This document shows positions 36,601-49,578 of a stretch of DNA of 64,000 nucleotides, piece by piece; within the stretch, counting starts at the first letter, position 1, and the number at the start of each line of letters is the position of its first letter. Source of the stretch: Acanthochromis polyacanthus (lineage: Eukaryota > Chordata > Actinopteri > Pomacentridae); assembly GCF_021347895.1 (NCBI RefSeq), contig NC_067124.1, positions 23,380,521 to 23,444,520 on the forward strand, written 5' to 3'. Below the pieces are notes generated by a model. The model saw only the letters and a list, made by a program, of their open reading frames with translations, made no database searches and was not told the origin of the DNA. A program made the position numbers and the translations under genes.

Positions 36601-39600
36601 AATTACTTAATTCCTTTAGGTCATTATATCATTGATGTGCCACTCTATAACTCACACTTCCCTTTATCCTTCCTCAAACTGCATACTAGGTCTTTAATTC
36701 TGCCTTAGATGACTAAGCAAACCCAAATTTTAGGCCCTTAGATAGAACAAAAAAAATCTTTTGCAATTAGGAAGATCTAAAGAATCATATTCATCCTCTG
36801 GCTGAATGACCATTGTGAAAGGAAAGGATCACATTTAGGGCAGAATAGGACAGCCTCTAATCCCAGAGTTCCTGCGAGGTCCCCTGGCTTAGCACCCCGC
36901 GCTCTAACAAGGCCTCCCACCGGACCCATTACAAGAGGAAAAACCAACAAAGGCAGTTATTACACACTCCTTATGAAAGACACCAGGGGTGAAGGGGGGC
37001 AAGCCGGACAGCATTGGAACAAAGGAGCACTGACCGACCCCATCCACCACCACCACCGCCCGCCCGCCTACTCGTCCGAAATCAGCCCCTTCCACCACAT
37101 GCATGCCTCTGAGCTGTGGGCATTGTGGAGGTGCGTGACTCGAGGGGGTCGGCAGAGGTTGGGAGAGGTCGGGGGCTTCATGGCCGGTTAATTGAGTGAG
37201 CCCTTGAGGGAGCATGTGGCTCAGTAGGGTCTCACCAGGGGCCGAGTCAGAGCTGCGAACGAAGGGGAGCAGCTATGAAGTCACGCTAGACTAGATGGGG
37301 GAACACAATGCACACATGCACGGTGATGAGGTGACATGAACAAACTCAACACTTCCAGCGCTGAGATCTCAGAACTGATTCTTGAGTTCTGTTTGGGCTC
37401 CTGCAGGCTAGAGCTGTACGACATGGTTAAATACACCAGATTTAAGTTGACTGTACGCTTCACACTAACCCAAATATCCTGAGTAAGTGTGCTTTTACAC
37501 AGGAGTCTATCTGAAGAGTTTATCATGAGAGGTCTAACAGGAAGGTCTCATCAATAACATCACTGTGTAGGATAACAAACCTTTCTTTGTGTACAACTTC
37601 TGACAAATTAATGAAAGATATTTCTTAGTGCATAACGTATAAAATGCACAAAACATAAGATTTTTGTTGTAAAAATGCAATTTCTGCTCATTCTTCTGTT
37701 TCGTAATGAAAGAAAAGGGATTTACGAAGCTTTTCCTCGAAGGTTGAGGGTTAGAGCAACTTTGTGTGATCTTGCTGTAAAAAAAGAACTGCTGGTACTT
37801 AGTTTTCAAAGACTGTTTCTAGCTTTACTGAAAACTGCAGTCTTCCTTTTCCTTAAATAAAATGTTAGTAAATAAACTATTTCTAATCAAGTACTACACA
37901 AAGCTGATACCCAGATGATTATGGAATGAGCGTGATATTTTACTTCAAAGACCTTTTGTGTGAACAAACGTATGTAAAACTCGATAATGTCAGACTTCAT
38001 CCTCAGTTCGTGAGAAATTAACAACAAATATATCTTTCAAGGCAAGAGTTTTGCAGAAAGACATACAGAGAAGAGCCCAGCCACGTCAGAAAATAACTGC
38101 CGAAGCATTTATAATCCCTGCAGGACTCTTCCTACTACAATTTCTCTGAGTTTTAATATCAAACTTCCGGAGTCGAATCTTCCCGCAGATCACACTCATC
38201 ATCATTTGATCATTTGAATTCACTCAGCAGACTCCAGTTATTCAACCTCAATGCATCATACATCTTCATATTAGATGAGCCCTCCCTCGACTCCATTTCA
38301 CTACACCATAAAGCTGCGAAAGAACAAAGATAAATCAGACTTGTTTAGAGGACGTGACTTAAACTTGTTCCATGTGAGATTCTCCATATTTTAACACCGC
38401 TTCTACAAAAATCAATCTGAGGTTATTTGGAGGAGATCTAAAGAGCACAAGTGCTGGATTCAGATCTTGACAGTGCATATGGCATAAAATTATTAATTCA
38501 TTCAACCTTTCAGACCATCCTACTCGGTAGTTAAGCCCTCGCTATCTGTGTTTGAAAAGGTCCCTGAAGAAATCGAGGGGGGACTCACCCAATCCTCTTC
38601 TCTTACTCCCCTCACACTGAACATTACCTCATTCTCATCAGCGAAAAAGACAGAAAAGAAGGCTACTGATAAAAGACCGAGGAGAGAGAGAGAGAGAGAA
38701 AAAACTGAATCCGATACAATCGAAAGAGAAAACGACGGCAAGAGGAAGAGATGGGGGGCATGCGTTAATTAACGAGCAACTAATCTCAACCAAATTAATA
38801 ACCGGGTCGTGGATGTGAGGAAGAGAGGGATGAAAGGAGGAGAGAGGAAAAAGAAAACAGAGAGAAAAGATGTAACATGATGGGTTTGGGTACGCCGATG
38901 GGAATTTTGTCCCTGTCTTTTCCCCATAACCCCTCCTAACCTCTCCCATTCTCCTCAGTGCTCCGATCACAAACCCTCTTTGTGGCTCTCCCAAAAACCC
39001 TTTATCGGATGCCAATTTGCATAAAGGCAACAAGCAACAACACTTTTTTTTCTCTCCTGTGGGATAGGACAGCAGCAGCTCCTCCCCTAGCAATGGAATT
39101 GCAATTCTTCTTGTTTTAGGACACACACATGCACACACACACACACACAGGAGCATACGTGCAGGATGGCATGACGATGAATGTGCTTGTTTTATGATTC
39201 CCTCGGTGCACATACTGTACGCTTTTTTTGTACAGAGCTCGCACACGCATATGCCGTGCGCACACACATGCACACGGTCATTGCTCCTGCATTCATAAAT
39301 GCAGCATGAACACACACACAAACACGGAAAGAACCCCTCACACGGCTCCCTTTTGAGCGTAATTAAAACAGGAGGTGCTCACACAATACGCTTTTGTCTT
39401 AGGGCATGGCAAGGAGAGGCGGGGCGAGGGGCCACTGCATATTAATTAGGAGGCTATGGTGTGAAAGCCAATCAAGCGTGTTAAACAGATGACATACTGG
39501 GACAAATATGGCACTACTTTCTTGCTGCTCTCCCACGGTGGCGCACGGATACAGGCGGTGCGCGCTGCCACTTCCGGCGATGGCACGTTGCCAGTGGTTG

Positions 39601-39708
39601 GAAATTAGCAGCAGGAGCTGTTGGGATGAATTAGCGGCCTGAACAATACAGGAGGCTGTGTGCTACGCAGCAGGGAGACAAGAGGTGGCTGATGGCGTGA
39701 ATGTCAAA

Positions 39709-39722
39709 CCAGTAGGTGGCGA
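39709..39722 (+). promoter_or_regulatory. CTCF-like site
   Basis: CCAGTAGGTGGCGA matches the CTCF core except at the last position. It sits at the edge of the GC-rich island at 39370-39720. Confidence 0.35.
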
Positions 39723-42247
39723 TCTTGAGTCGAGCAAGCCCAGACCTGCACAACAGCTCTTTTAGGTTTTTTTTTTTGTTTTTCCATAAGCCTCAAAATG
39801 TACATTCAGACCTGAGGTGTAATTAAATGAATGTAATCAGAAAGGTATGCTTTTGGATTTGCGCTGAAGGGTTTTCACAGGCGACAATAAAGAAATGAAG
39901 AAAAAAACCTCACCTGGAACGCACGGCGCCCACTAAGAGACTTTACATTTAAACTGTATGGAAAACAATACTGGAGACAATAACCCCCACATCTCCATTG
40001 AGCGCCCGGCTGCCAGCATACAGTATTTCCCTGACAACAAAAACCGTTAGTCTAGATTTAGCGTCAGATGTTCATTCCAAAGTGGACACATCTGTTTGGT
40101 TATCAATAACGAAGGGACTGTTTGGCACGCTGGCAGCTCGCCTCTTTTTCTTCCATTCACAACTCTGTTAAAGGAGAACAATTCAGGTGTTATAAATCAC
40201 CAAAAGGGGAGCGAGCCAGCGAGAGGCTGACAGGCTGTACAGTTGCAGAGGGAGACCTCCAGCACCCTGCCACAGTTTTTTTTTCTTTTTTTATCCGTCA
40301 GGGCCACCCAGCTTCATTGACGTGGGCGATCCCAACCTCCGTTTCTTTGTTTTTGCTGCTCAATTTCCCTTTTCTCCAGGTCTCCTTTCTCTAGCGTTCA
40401 GTGTTTGGTTGTGAGGTTTATACCCCATTTCCTTCACGTCCTTTTTTTCCATTCGTTCCTCCTACATGCCAATTGAATTTGTCTTATTGGGTTAATCTCT
40501 AATGCTCTTTCTCTGTCTTTCTTTTCGCTTGGGCCTATCCCCACCTATCCCTTCCTCTTTGCTTTCCCCTTCTTTGCCAACTCACCCCTCCGCCGTTTTC
40601 ACCCTCCCTTTTCTCTTTCTCACCACCCATCCCCCCCCCTCCTCCCTCAGCTATACCCAGCCCTCTCTGCCATTTCCCCGGTAAGGGGGCACTTTGCTGC
40701 TCCTGTCTTTCGATCTCCGCTGTTGGCACTCAGTTCTGAGCGGCGGGCCCAGTGTGTGTGGAGGGGAAGCTGTGTTTGAGCAAACGGGTGCCCACGCCTG
40801 CCCCCGGCGCCACAAAGGAGGCTTTCTTTGCCTATCAATGGCTTCCATTAACGCCGGGCCCTCTGCCTCTGGAGGGGATGTCAGGCTTCCCGAGATGGCA
40901 CACAGAGACGGCCATTAGAGGCAGGAAACCGGGGGCAGGGGCATCTTGGGAGAGCTGCCAGGGCAGAGGAGGAGGGACAAAGAGGGCATGAGGTGGCGTT
41001 TTGTGTTCTATACTCAATGCTGTGCATATACAGACGCAAACTCCCAAAAGGACACATTTATTCTCTCACACACGTGAATTGATGCATGCATGCATGTGTG
41101 TGTGCGCTCCCTCGGGTTCAGCTGCTGCAGGCTTTTGAGGGCTGAGCTTGTGTTTTAGGGGTGAACTTTCAGATCTTTTGTGCTGGCAACTGACAAAAAT
41201 GAATCTGAATGCTCTTTTGGGTCTATTTCCTGATTCTACATTTAGCACAAGCGAGTAAAAAGTATAAGCATTCTGGCAAGTCCTTCCTCAGGATAAGTCG
41301 TTTTTGTGTGAACCACAGTGAGTTATTTAATTCATCAGCAGCCAGTGCATTTACATTTCATAGTATATATAGATTATGGAGCTTTATGTCCCAATACAAC
41401 TCCTATCCAAGTACAAGCCACGCATTCTTACGTGTTTATAAAAAGGCTCACCATATTCTATACTTTCTTAATTTCCAAATAACATCTAATTTCTGAAATC
41501 CAAAGAAAAGGCTTTTTAAAAAATAAGGAGTAATATATCATAATACTAAGCTGTTCGTGTTTTTAAAATATGTGTATTATATCAGCCAGATTATTTATTT
41601 AAACATCTTGTCACTGATCCCTGTCAGACATTATTTTAACAGCAGAATTTTTTAAAAAAAATTCTAACTTCAATGATATCCTAAAACATCTGGCCATTTT
41701 AGCAAACACTATTCCAACAAGAGTAAATAATGAATTTATTTTTAATGGTGGATTAATTAACATTTGGTGCTGCAGTGACATGTCACCCGGTGCGACAGTG
41801 TGATTCACCGATGTGTTTTTAATGTGTTTTGGGCAGCAATGGAGCTCAGTGGTGCAGAAAAATAAGATATATCAAGTTTTAAATGCACACAGAACATGGT
41901 AGTTGGATTAATTCAGCATTTTTTGTCTTTTCGGAGGATTTGTTTCCAATTTAAAAAAAAAAAAAGACCAAAAATGTGCACTGCTATGGAGACATTGATG
42001 AGACATTTGTGGAACAGATATACAGTATGGACCTTCTTTGGCAGCACCACCGCCTCTCCGGTATTTTCTGTACATAAATTAAAAGCAGACCCGAAATGAT
42101 ACGCTATAGATCTGTCCAAAACCCTTGTGAAGATGCACGGTTTACTGTGATTTACTGAGAAATGTGAACACATGCCAAAAAAACAGTGAAAACACTTGGC
42201 GACGTATACATGCAGTATACCCATATGTTTGCATTCACTATAGGGTG

Positions 42248-42250
<3 letters not shown>

Positions 42251-42292
<42 letters not shown>
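42251..42292. repeat. AC dinucleotide microsatellite (21 units)
   Basis: Uninterrupted AC run. The open frames through it are artefacts. Confidence 0.97.
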
Positions 42293-42293
<1 letters not shown>

Positions 42294-42547
42294 AGCATCA
42301 AGCGTCTTGGCAGTCAGCGTCTCTTCCGGCCGTGGTTTCTGTTGATTCAACCCCCAACATACATGTCTTTTTTTCATTATCTTTTAAGATTTCTGAGTTT
42401 GTTCTTAACTTGGGCTTGTTAGAGGACTAGTTTGGCAGATTTCCAGTCCCAATGGAAATAGGCACAAGATGATTCTAGCTGGAAAGAATCTGCATGTTAC
42501 CCAGTGACTTTTCCTGAACAACTGAAAACATCTAAATTCAAGACTTT

Positions 42548-43081
42548 TTAAAGGCATTATGGAGGATGTTTTTTTTTTGTTTAATTTGTCTGATTCACAT
42601 AAAATGAACATACTGACCTTTAGTGGACTTGTATGTATGGTCTCTAAAAGAATTTAAAAAAAAAAAAAAAACTGTGGACATGACAGGACCTGAAAAACAT
42701 CAGCCAATCTATGCGCTTGGACCGAGGCGTTTGGTTTGCTCCCTTTCCTGTCAATCAAAAATCTTCCGGCTCAGGCCTGGTTACGTAGATTATGTACGCC
42801 TTGGATTTACGTGTTTTCTGTATGTGTTGCTTTGGTATAGCTTCATAGTTAGCTGACGACTTGTTTTGCTCATCTTTTTTACATAATGGCAGATAAAGAT
42901 CCAGGGGGACCCAGCCGTAAAAGACAACTTCACGAGTCCTACGCAAGTTTCTGGAGGGGGGCGTTTCTTCGTAAATGTTAAGAGGGGGGAGGTTAGAGGG
43001 GGGTGAGGGAGAGGTTGTATGTGCGCATGCGCATGCTACGTTCAAAGTCGTAGGAAATTAAATCTCCTCTAATGCCTTTAA
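42548..43081 (+). mobile_element. TTAA-flanked DNA element (Kolobok-like), non-autonomous
   Basis: TTAA at 42548-42551 and 43078-43081 flanks ends AGGCATTATGGAGGATG and, inverted, AGGCATTAGAGGAGATT. TTAA duplications with AGG-type ends fit Kolobok or piggyBac; the pattern matches the element at 51639. Inside is a short frame from the ATG at 42886 and a palindromic NRF1-type site TGCGCATGCGCA at 43022-43033. No transposase is present. Confidence 0.6.
42886..42981 (+). pseudogene. Short basic reading frame in the TTAA element (first-exon remnant?)
   Basis: This frame of 31 codons starts MADKDPGGPSRKRQ, has a basic cluster SRKR, and ends in TAA at 42979-42981. It could be the start of a lost transposon protein or host-derived first exon. 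No splice donor is obvious, and no function is assigned. Confidence 0.25.
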
Positions 43082-46000
43082 ATGTTTTTTTGTTTCTCGG
43101 TGCTGGCATGTGTGTTTATGTAGCATGAGGCCAAAATAAAAGACTTTTGCAGTGGTGATCTAACCATTACACAAGCTTGAATGATATGTGATAATATATG
43201 AGCAGAGACTACATTCTAGTATGGAGGTAAAAACAAGTTCCTATTAAAGAATAAGGGTTCTCCCCGAGGTCTTCCTGTGGACTTGTAGGAGAGCTATCTG
43301 GGCAGAGTGAGATCACAGCAGCAGCTGAGACCAACATGTGAAAGGAGGCGGGTCGGCCTTCTCAAGACCTTCTCAGAAGACGCTGTAGGACAGCAAAGGG
43401 GAAGGTCTGCTCTGCAGGGGTGGGGGCGTGCTGTGAGAGCAGGTGGGGTGGTGAAAAAGAGATGGGGAGTGTGTGCAGATCAGAGGGATGTACGCGAGCC
43501 GGGGACGGTCAGCATCCACTGATCTAATGACGGCCCAACTTCAGAACGACACCGGCTCCCTTTGCACAACGCCAATTAACTCCAAGGGTGGGGACAGTTG
43601 ATGGACAAGTCTATTATTAGCATGTGAGGAGTGCCGCAGTGCCTCAAAGAAATCAAAGAAAGAAAAGTCTTGAAGGAAGTGGCAAATGCAACGTGAATGC
43701 GCGTGATATGCTTCATTGGTCCAATTGTGGCCGTATTGCTTTTCCCTTTGCTATTGCTCCCCCAACACCATCACCACGTCTTCTTACAACACCGCTCTGC
43801 AAATGATGTAATTTGTGGCTCTGCAGAGGTGTCCCCTCTCTGCTGCCATACTCAATTAGACCACTCTGGGAAAGAAAAAAAGAAGAGGAAAATACACCCC
43901 TTCAGTCAAAGAAACAAATCAAAGATACCTCAAATCCTTAAATCCTCGCAGCTTAGAAGAGGGCTGCTAGTCACCCCTCCCCGTCCGTCCCACCTATCGT
44001 TGTCTTGAAGCAGGAGGGCTTCGCTCGTTGATTGGGCTCTGTTTCAAAAACACTTCTTGTGTCCGCCAATAAGCTTCTTCATAGATGATCAGTACGCTGC
44101 TAAACAAACTGAATGCCACTTCTACATCACGTCCATTCACATTGGATCAGCCGCTTTAATTCTAACATTTTTCACCGTATCTGGAACAAAGGCTACGTCC
44201 AAATCATTACTTCACTTTGGAAATTACTGAACAGAAATTTCAGATTGCAGTGAATCACCATCACTGACAGGTGTTGCACGATGGTAATTTGCATATCTAA
44301 TAAAAGCACTGCGGTGTAGGGATTTGGGCAAAACAATAGCATATTTAGAGTACTACGTTTTTTGTGTATGAATGATTCATGATGACCAGAAGCTACACTC
44401 TAAAGAGAGGAACCACTGTAAGCGCTCAGAAGAAATAAAAACATTTAAGCCAGAGAAATTCCATCTGTTGAGGAAGATGGTGTGAAATGACAGAATCACA
44501 GTAGAATCAAGTTCTGAGGGTGCATGTTGCCACTCAGATTCCATCCAGGTTGCAGAAAAAGAGGGATATTTCTAATTAGCCATGATGATTTCTTGAGGAT
44601 GAGCTCCTTCGTCTGTGTGTTTTCTGTAGGCTAATAACTGGCAGTTTCAAAACTAGATGAGCTGTGTGGAAAAGCATCTTCTGCTATGCTCCAAAGCCCA
44701 TTTCTGTATCTCTCTTCTGCTCTGATTTGCTCTGTAAATACAGTCTGCGGATCACATTTGCGTTTGTGCTCTGCTCCCCTGTTTGTCCGGCCTCACAGAA
44801 AACCCTGTCGGAGCAGATCCATCCACTGCGACGGAGATGATCAACTGCCTTCAGGATTATGTTTTGCTTCGCCACTAGAGCCAATCAGGAGATGTGTAAC
44901 TTCAAAAGAATTAATTAATTCTCATTTTTAATCAAGGCTTAATCTTAATGTCTGCTCAGCACTATATGGACTTGTGATAGAACATATGCAGGGATTAAAA
45001 TGCCGAAAATGAAATGCTAATAAGAATGTAATCAAGAAGAAGAGGAGCTAATATGGAGATTCATACGAACTGTTGAATAACATGTTTCAGTGTTAAATTA
45101 GAGTGCCAAAACTGCGAGGTTGTCAGTGCGGCCTGCGGAAGACATAAAAGGGATTTTAAAATATTCTTTATGAGGCATTTTTGCTCAAATATACACTTAT
45201 TCAATTGAAAGTTCAGTTAAGTTGATTAAATTACTGCAGATTTCCATCAAAACACACGATAAAAAGGGGAAAAAAAGCAGCTTCCATTTGAATTAATAGT
45301 GTTGTTAATGGAGATAATGAATGGGAATATACTTCAATAGCTGGTTCCACAGTGACAAATTTAAGTAAGCAGCTCAGATGTATAATACGTGTTTCTCCTG
45401 TGACTGACAGCAGTGATTTAAGCCTTGAACAGTGGAAAAGAGACATGTAAAGAGGGCCAGGTTCCTCTATAGGTCCACTGCATTCACCTTCATACTAAGA
45501 TGACCATTACTGCAGGACAGCATTCATTCATTCGTAAATGGGAGCATCTTAGTATGTTTATTCTCATGACTGAAGTTTATATCAGGGACAATAACTCAAG
45601 AGGACTTAAAGGATAACTTGGGTGATATTCTATATTTTTCCCATTGCCAGTAAATCCCACAGTGAACTAATCAGTTACTGTATTGATCATAGAGGGAAAA
45701 TCATATTAAAAACACAGCAGACAGCTAAATGTCTCACTGAGCTGTATGTTCCTTCATTAGCATAAACCCACACTCTGTAGTTTATTTTGATTTAATCAAA
45801 ATTACATCATTCTGCACCAAGTGTGTATTGATCCACCGCTGGAAATAGTCCCTCGACAAATGCATCCTTTCCTCCAGTTGTGTTAATGTTTGCTAAAACC
45901 CACAATGCCCAAGTGTTTTAGGATATCAAAACAAAGCAAAAACTTTTCCTTTGTGTTTCTGTGTCTTTACAGCGTATTTAGGTGGAACCAGTAGGTTTGC

Positions 46001-47485
46001 ATGGGACTTTATGATGTATATGAACTTATCCTTTACAATGATGAGAGTATGTCTGAGGTTTGGTAGAAAACAGGAGGGCAAAAATGATGAAGAAAGAGAT
46101 GATCATGAAATCAAAACATGACTTATTTTTAACACATTTCTTTCCAGAAATTTCTTTGCTGGTACAAAATGTGAAAAACATAAAAGAACGCGATAAGGAC
46201 GCAACACACTGACAATTGTATTAATGCTAAAGAGTTCAAGTTAGCCCTGAAGAGAAGTATTTGTATTTACTTATTGTCATCTCAATGTTTCTAATGCGTT
46301 AATAAAGCAACAGGTCCACAGTTGAATAAAATCACATAAAGAGTTGTTCGTTCCTTGAAAACTTTCTTAATGCCAACAAAGTACATGGAGCTTCTTTCTA
46401 CTCAGCCTGTGGAGTTTCTATAAAATTTCCATAACTGTTAAATTACTATTACAGAGGCAGTAAGTTTTAGTGTCTCACACTGGCTCATCAGACTGCTAAA
46501 GATTAAAGAGAGGCCGTGCATTTACTGTCTTTATTTATCACTTTCATTCACTGCAACTTAAATGTTTAAAAATTGTTGCAAGATTTAACACTCCTAACAT
46601 TTTTAAGTAACATTTTCCTTTTTGGATGATGTCATTTCTGTTTGATGAAGTCTGCTCAGTTACCCTTGTGTCTGCTGTTGTCCCAATATTTTCTGCTTTT
46701 ATCGTGGAACACTTTGCAACTTTTGATTTGAAGAGTTACAATCTGTACTTTCTTAAGCAAAAACACTGTGGGTTTGGAACACAAAATCAAGCATATACAC
46801 AGTTTGGACATGCAAGTTTCATCTTATTTCTTTAAGATTTTCTTTTATTCTTTTTTTAATTTGCCGAACTTCATATCTTGATTTGTTATGTGATGTGTAA
46901 AGTGGTTATTTTGATAGTTGTTGCTGTTGTTGTCCTGAATGGTTCTGAGGAAAAAGATCTATCAAAAGTCAAACTTTTTTCACTTTCTGTATTTTGTTAT
47001 TACCTCTTTTATTCTAACACTAACAGTTTTAAATGCTCTTTACCTATTTATTACAGTCTGTTTGTGCATTAAAGTTGCCTGAGAAACTTACATTTTTAAC
47101 TGAGAGTAAAAGAACAAAGTTTAATCTTACATTTTGTGTCCCAGTGGCTCAATATTACAGGAATATTCTATTATTACTGCACCCTGAGGACAAAACAATA
47201 CCATCCTCACATTCAGAATATGTATTTTGTGCAGAACAGGGCTCTTGAGGAAAGCCTGTGATTATTAGTGATTTCTTCTTCTTCTTCTTCTTTCCTTACA
47301 GGGCACATCCATGCTTGTATAAGAGAGGGATAATCACATGCAGGGCTTATCTTGGAAATGTGTTCTCCTTTATGTGAAGAGGAGATTTTTCTGTTGTTCA
47401 GAAGGTATATCTGTGCGCTGTTTTTTCCTCCCATCACTGGAGGAGGTGGAGGGCGGATTAAAGTGAGGCTAATCTCCAATCCGGG

Positions 47486-47522
47486 CCTCCTCCTCCTCCT
47501 CCTCCTCCTCCTCCTCCTCCTC
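47486..47522. repeat. CCT trinucleotide microsatellite (about 12 units)
   Basis: Uninterrupted CCT run inside a GC-rich island. The open frames through it on both strands (polyleucine, polyarginine) are artefacts. Confidence 0.95.
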
Positions 47523-49253
47523 TCTTCTCTTTTTCGTTCCTTCAGTTCAGCCTCCCTGCAGCTGCCAGGTTGCTGTTCCACTTCTTCTCCGCGGCGGCTT
47601 TTATTCATGAAGGAAGAGGGACGAGGGGGAAACAAGCAAAATGAAAATGGCAGCTGTTTGTTTACGCGTTCCCACGACTCCATGCCAATTAAGCATCGTC
47701 ATTCCGTCAGCCGCTTGTCTTCCCTGATTAGACACCCCTCAGCAGACAAGACAAGAGGGAGAGAGAGAGAGACTGGGAGAGAATGAGGGGCCTGCATGGA
47801 GGAAGAAAAGGCCCAGAGAGGAGCTGTCCTCTCCGGCCACCGCCACAGATAAAGGCCCGCGTCTCTGTGTTCTTTTTTTTTTTTTTTTTTTTTTTGAACG
47901 TGATCATTTTAACGCACTTCTTGGATCATTCAACCACCTCCATCATAAAACCTCCATCATACAGAATGTTTTACATCACCTCTGTCACTGCAAAGTTCTG
48001 CTGTCACCCGGTTTACGTAATGTATTTCTCTATCATAAAATAAAGGAACATTTTCACTGATTCAAATAGAAATGTCCTCATTACGCATGAAAATATGGTT
48101 AATTTTCCAACACAGATACGATCTAAAACAATATTTATCAGACTTTAAATTTTTCAATTCAATTTATAATGCAAATTTAGTTGTTGAAAAGTACAGAATT
48201 AATAAACTCTTTATGATTTGTAAACCTTTTTTTCTTTTTTAACCATTAGGGACAGAAATGCTCTCCAGACGTGAAAGTTTGGGAAATTTAACAATTAAAC
48301 GTTTGCATAAAATTACAGAATAACAGCTGTTGATTTGTTGTAACCTTTCAGTGGCTGTTCCTTTATTTAGGTTAAGATTTCTGACCTTTTTGGAAATGCA
48401 CAACTGTTTTTTTTTCCAACTGTATTTCGAAAGTTTTGATTGTGTAGTTAATATTATGGCTGCACATGACTTGTCTGATTATAAAATAGTTTTCAGCAAA
48501 TAAAAACGTCTTTACTGACATTTACTAGGATCGAAAAAACAATTCGAGTTAGTACCCTTTTTTCCCGTTTTATTTCTAAGTTGAAATTTGGTCGTTACGC
48601 ACAGGCCAAATCTGTGCCTTGGATCATGTCTTAAAACTCACTGAAACCACGGTTACTTTTTAAATATATGTATAAAATTTATGAAGCAATTAAATTAGGG
48701 TATTGTGAGTAATTTAATAATATTCTAAGAATTAATATGCTGTGCGCTGCAGGGTGTTGAGCACAAACTAGAGAAATTTGGCGTTTCATTGAGATCTACT
48801 GAGCGCAAAATATGCATCTATATATATTATGCAGGATTTTGTAGATTATTTTGCTTATTTTCCTTGGAGCCATCCCATATTGACTGAATAAACCATCTGC
48901 TTAAGTTTCCCCAAATAAATAAATAAATACATAAACTCTTACAAATTAAATAAAATAAATATAAGGGACGACTTTCTATTCTACCTCGTTGAATGAGGAT
49001 TTGCTGACATGGAGCGGATTTCTGCTGCTGAAGAGTCCTTCAGCATAACGGATGTGTGTTTCTGCTTATTATTGGATTACTTCACGCTTTAAACTATAAT
49101 TAGGCTCAAGTGACTCACCATGTATGAATCATAAGAACACTGAAGACAGAGACAAGATGAGTCTGAATGTATGGCAGCGTTGTGTGATACAGTCAGTTAA
49201 ACGGGAGTTCTGCAAAACCCGGAACAAAATCAGCATTGGGCACTCCAAAATAC

Positions 49254-49261
49254 TTATTATT

Positions 49262-49330
<69 letters not shown>
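49254..49330. repeat. AAT trinucleotide microsatellite
   Basis: ATT units pass into about 22 AAT units. The polyasparagine frame is an artefact. Confidence 0.95.
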
Positions 49331-49333
<3 letters not shown>

Positions 49334-49453
49334 GTAACTGCACATAGTTGTGGAAACATACTAAGGATTTTAAGCTTTTCTGGAGTGAAAAATCAACACT
49401 TTTAATCTACATATTGCCCTGCCATGGAATAAATCCAGGCACTAAACTGATAC

Positions 49454-49578
<125 letters not shown>

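Larger units (their letters stand above)
31377..42547. other. Gene desert with GC-richer islands
   Basis: No coding frame is supported. The first part (31.4-33.5 kb) is AT-rich. GC-richer islands occur at about 33590-33770, 34530-34780, 36840-37270, 38540-38890, 39370-39720 and 40500-41000. The longest open frame (227 codons, minus strand, 38638-39321) comes from low-complexity purine/CA-rich DNA and is not credible as protein. The islands resemble conserved non-coding DNA, but conservation could not be tested. Confidence 0.5.

Noticed and set aside
38638..39321. 227-codon minus-strand open frame, among the longest in the window
   Set aside because: It runs through CA repeats and purine-rich DNA and is rich in C, S, L and V with no domain. 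Composition explains it.
47213..47786. Open frames of 144 and 156 codons on both strands
   Set aside because: Both depend on the CCT array (polyleucine or polyarginine) and have no further protein-like features.
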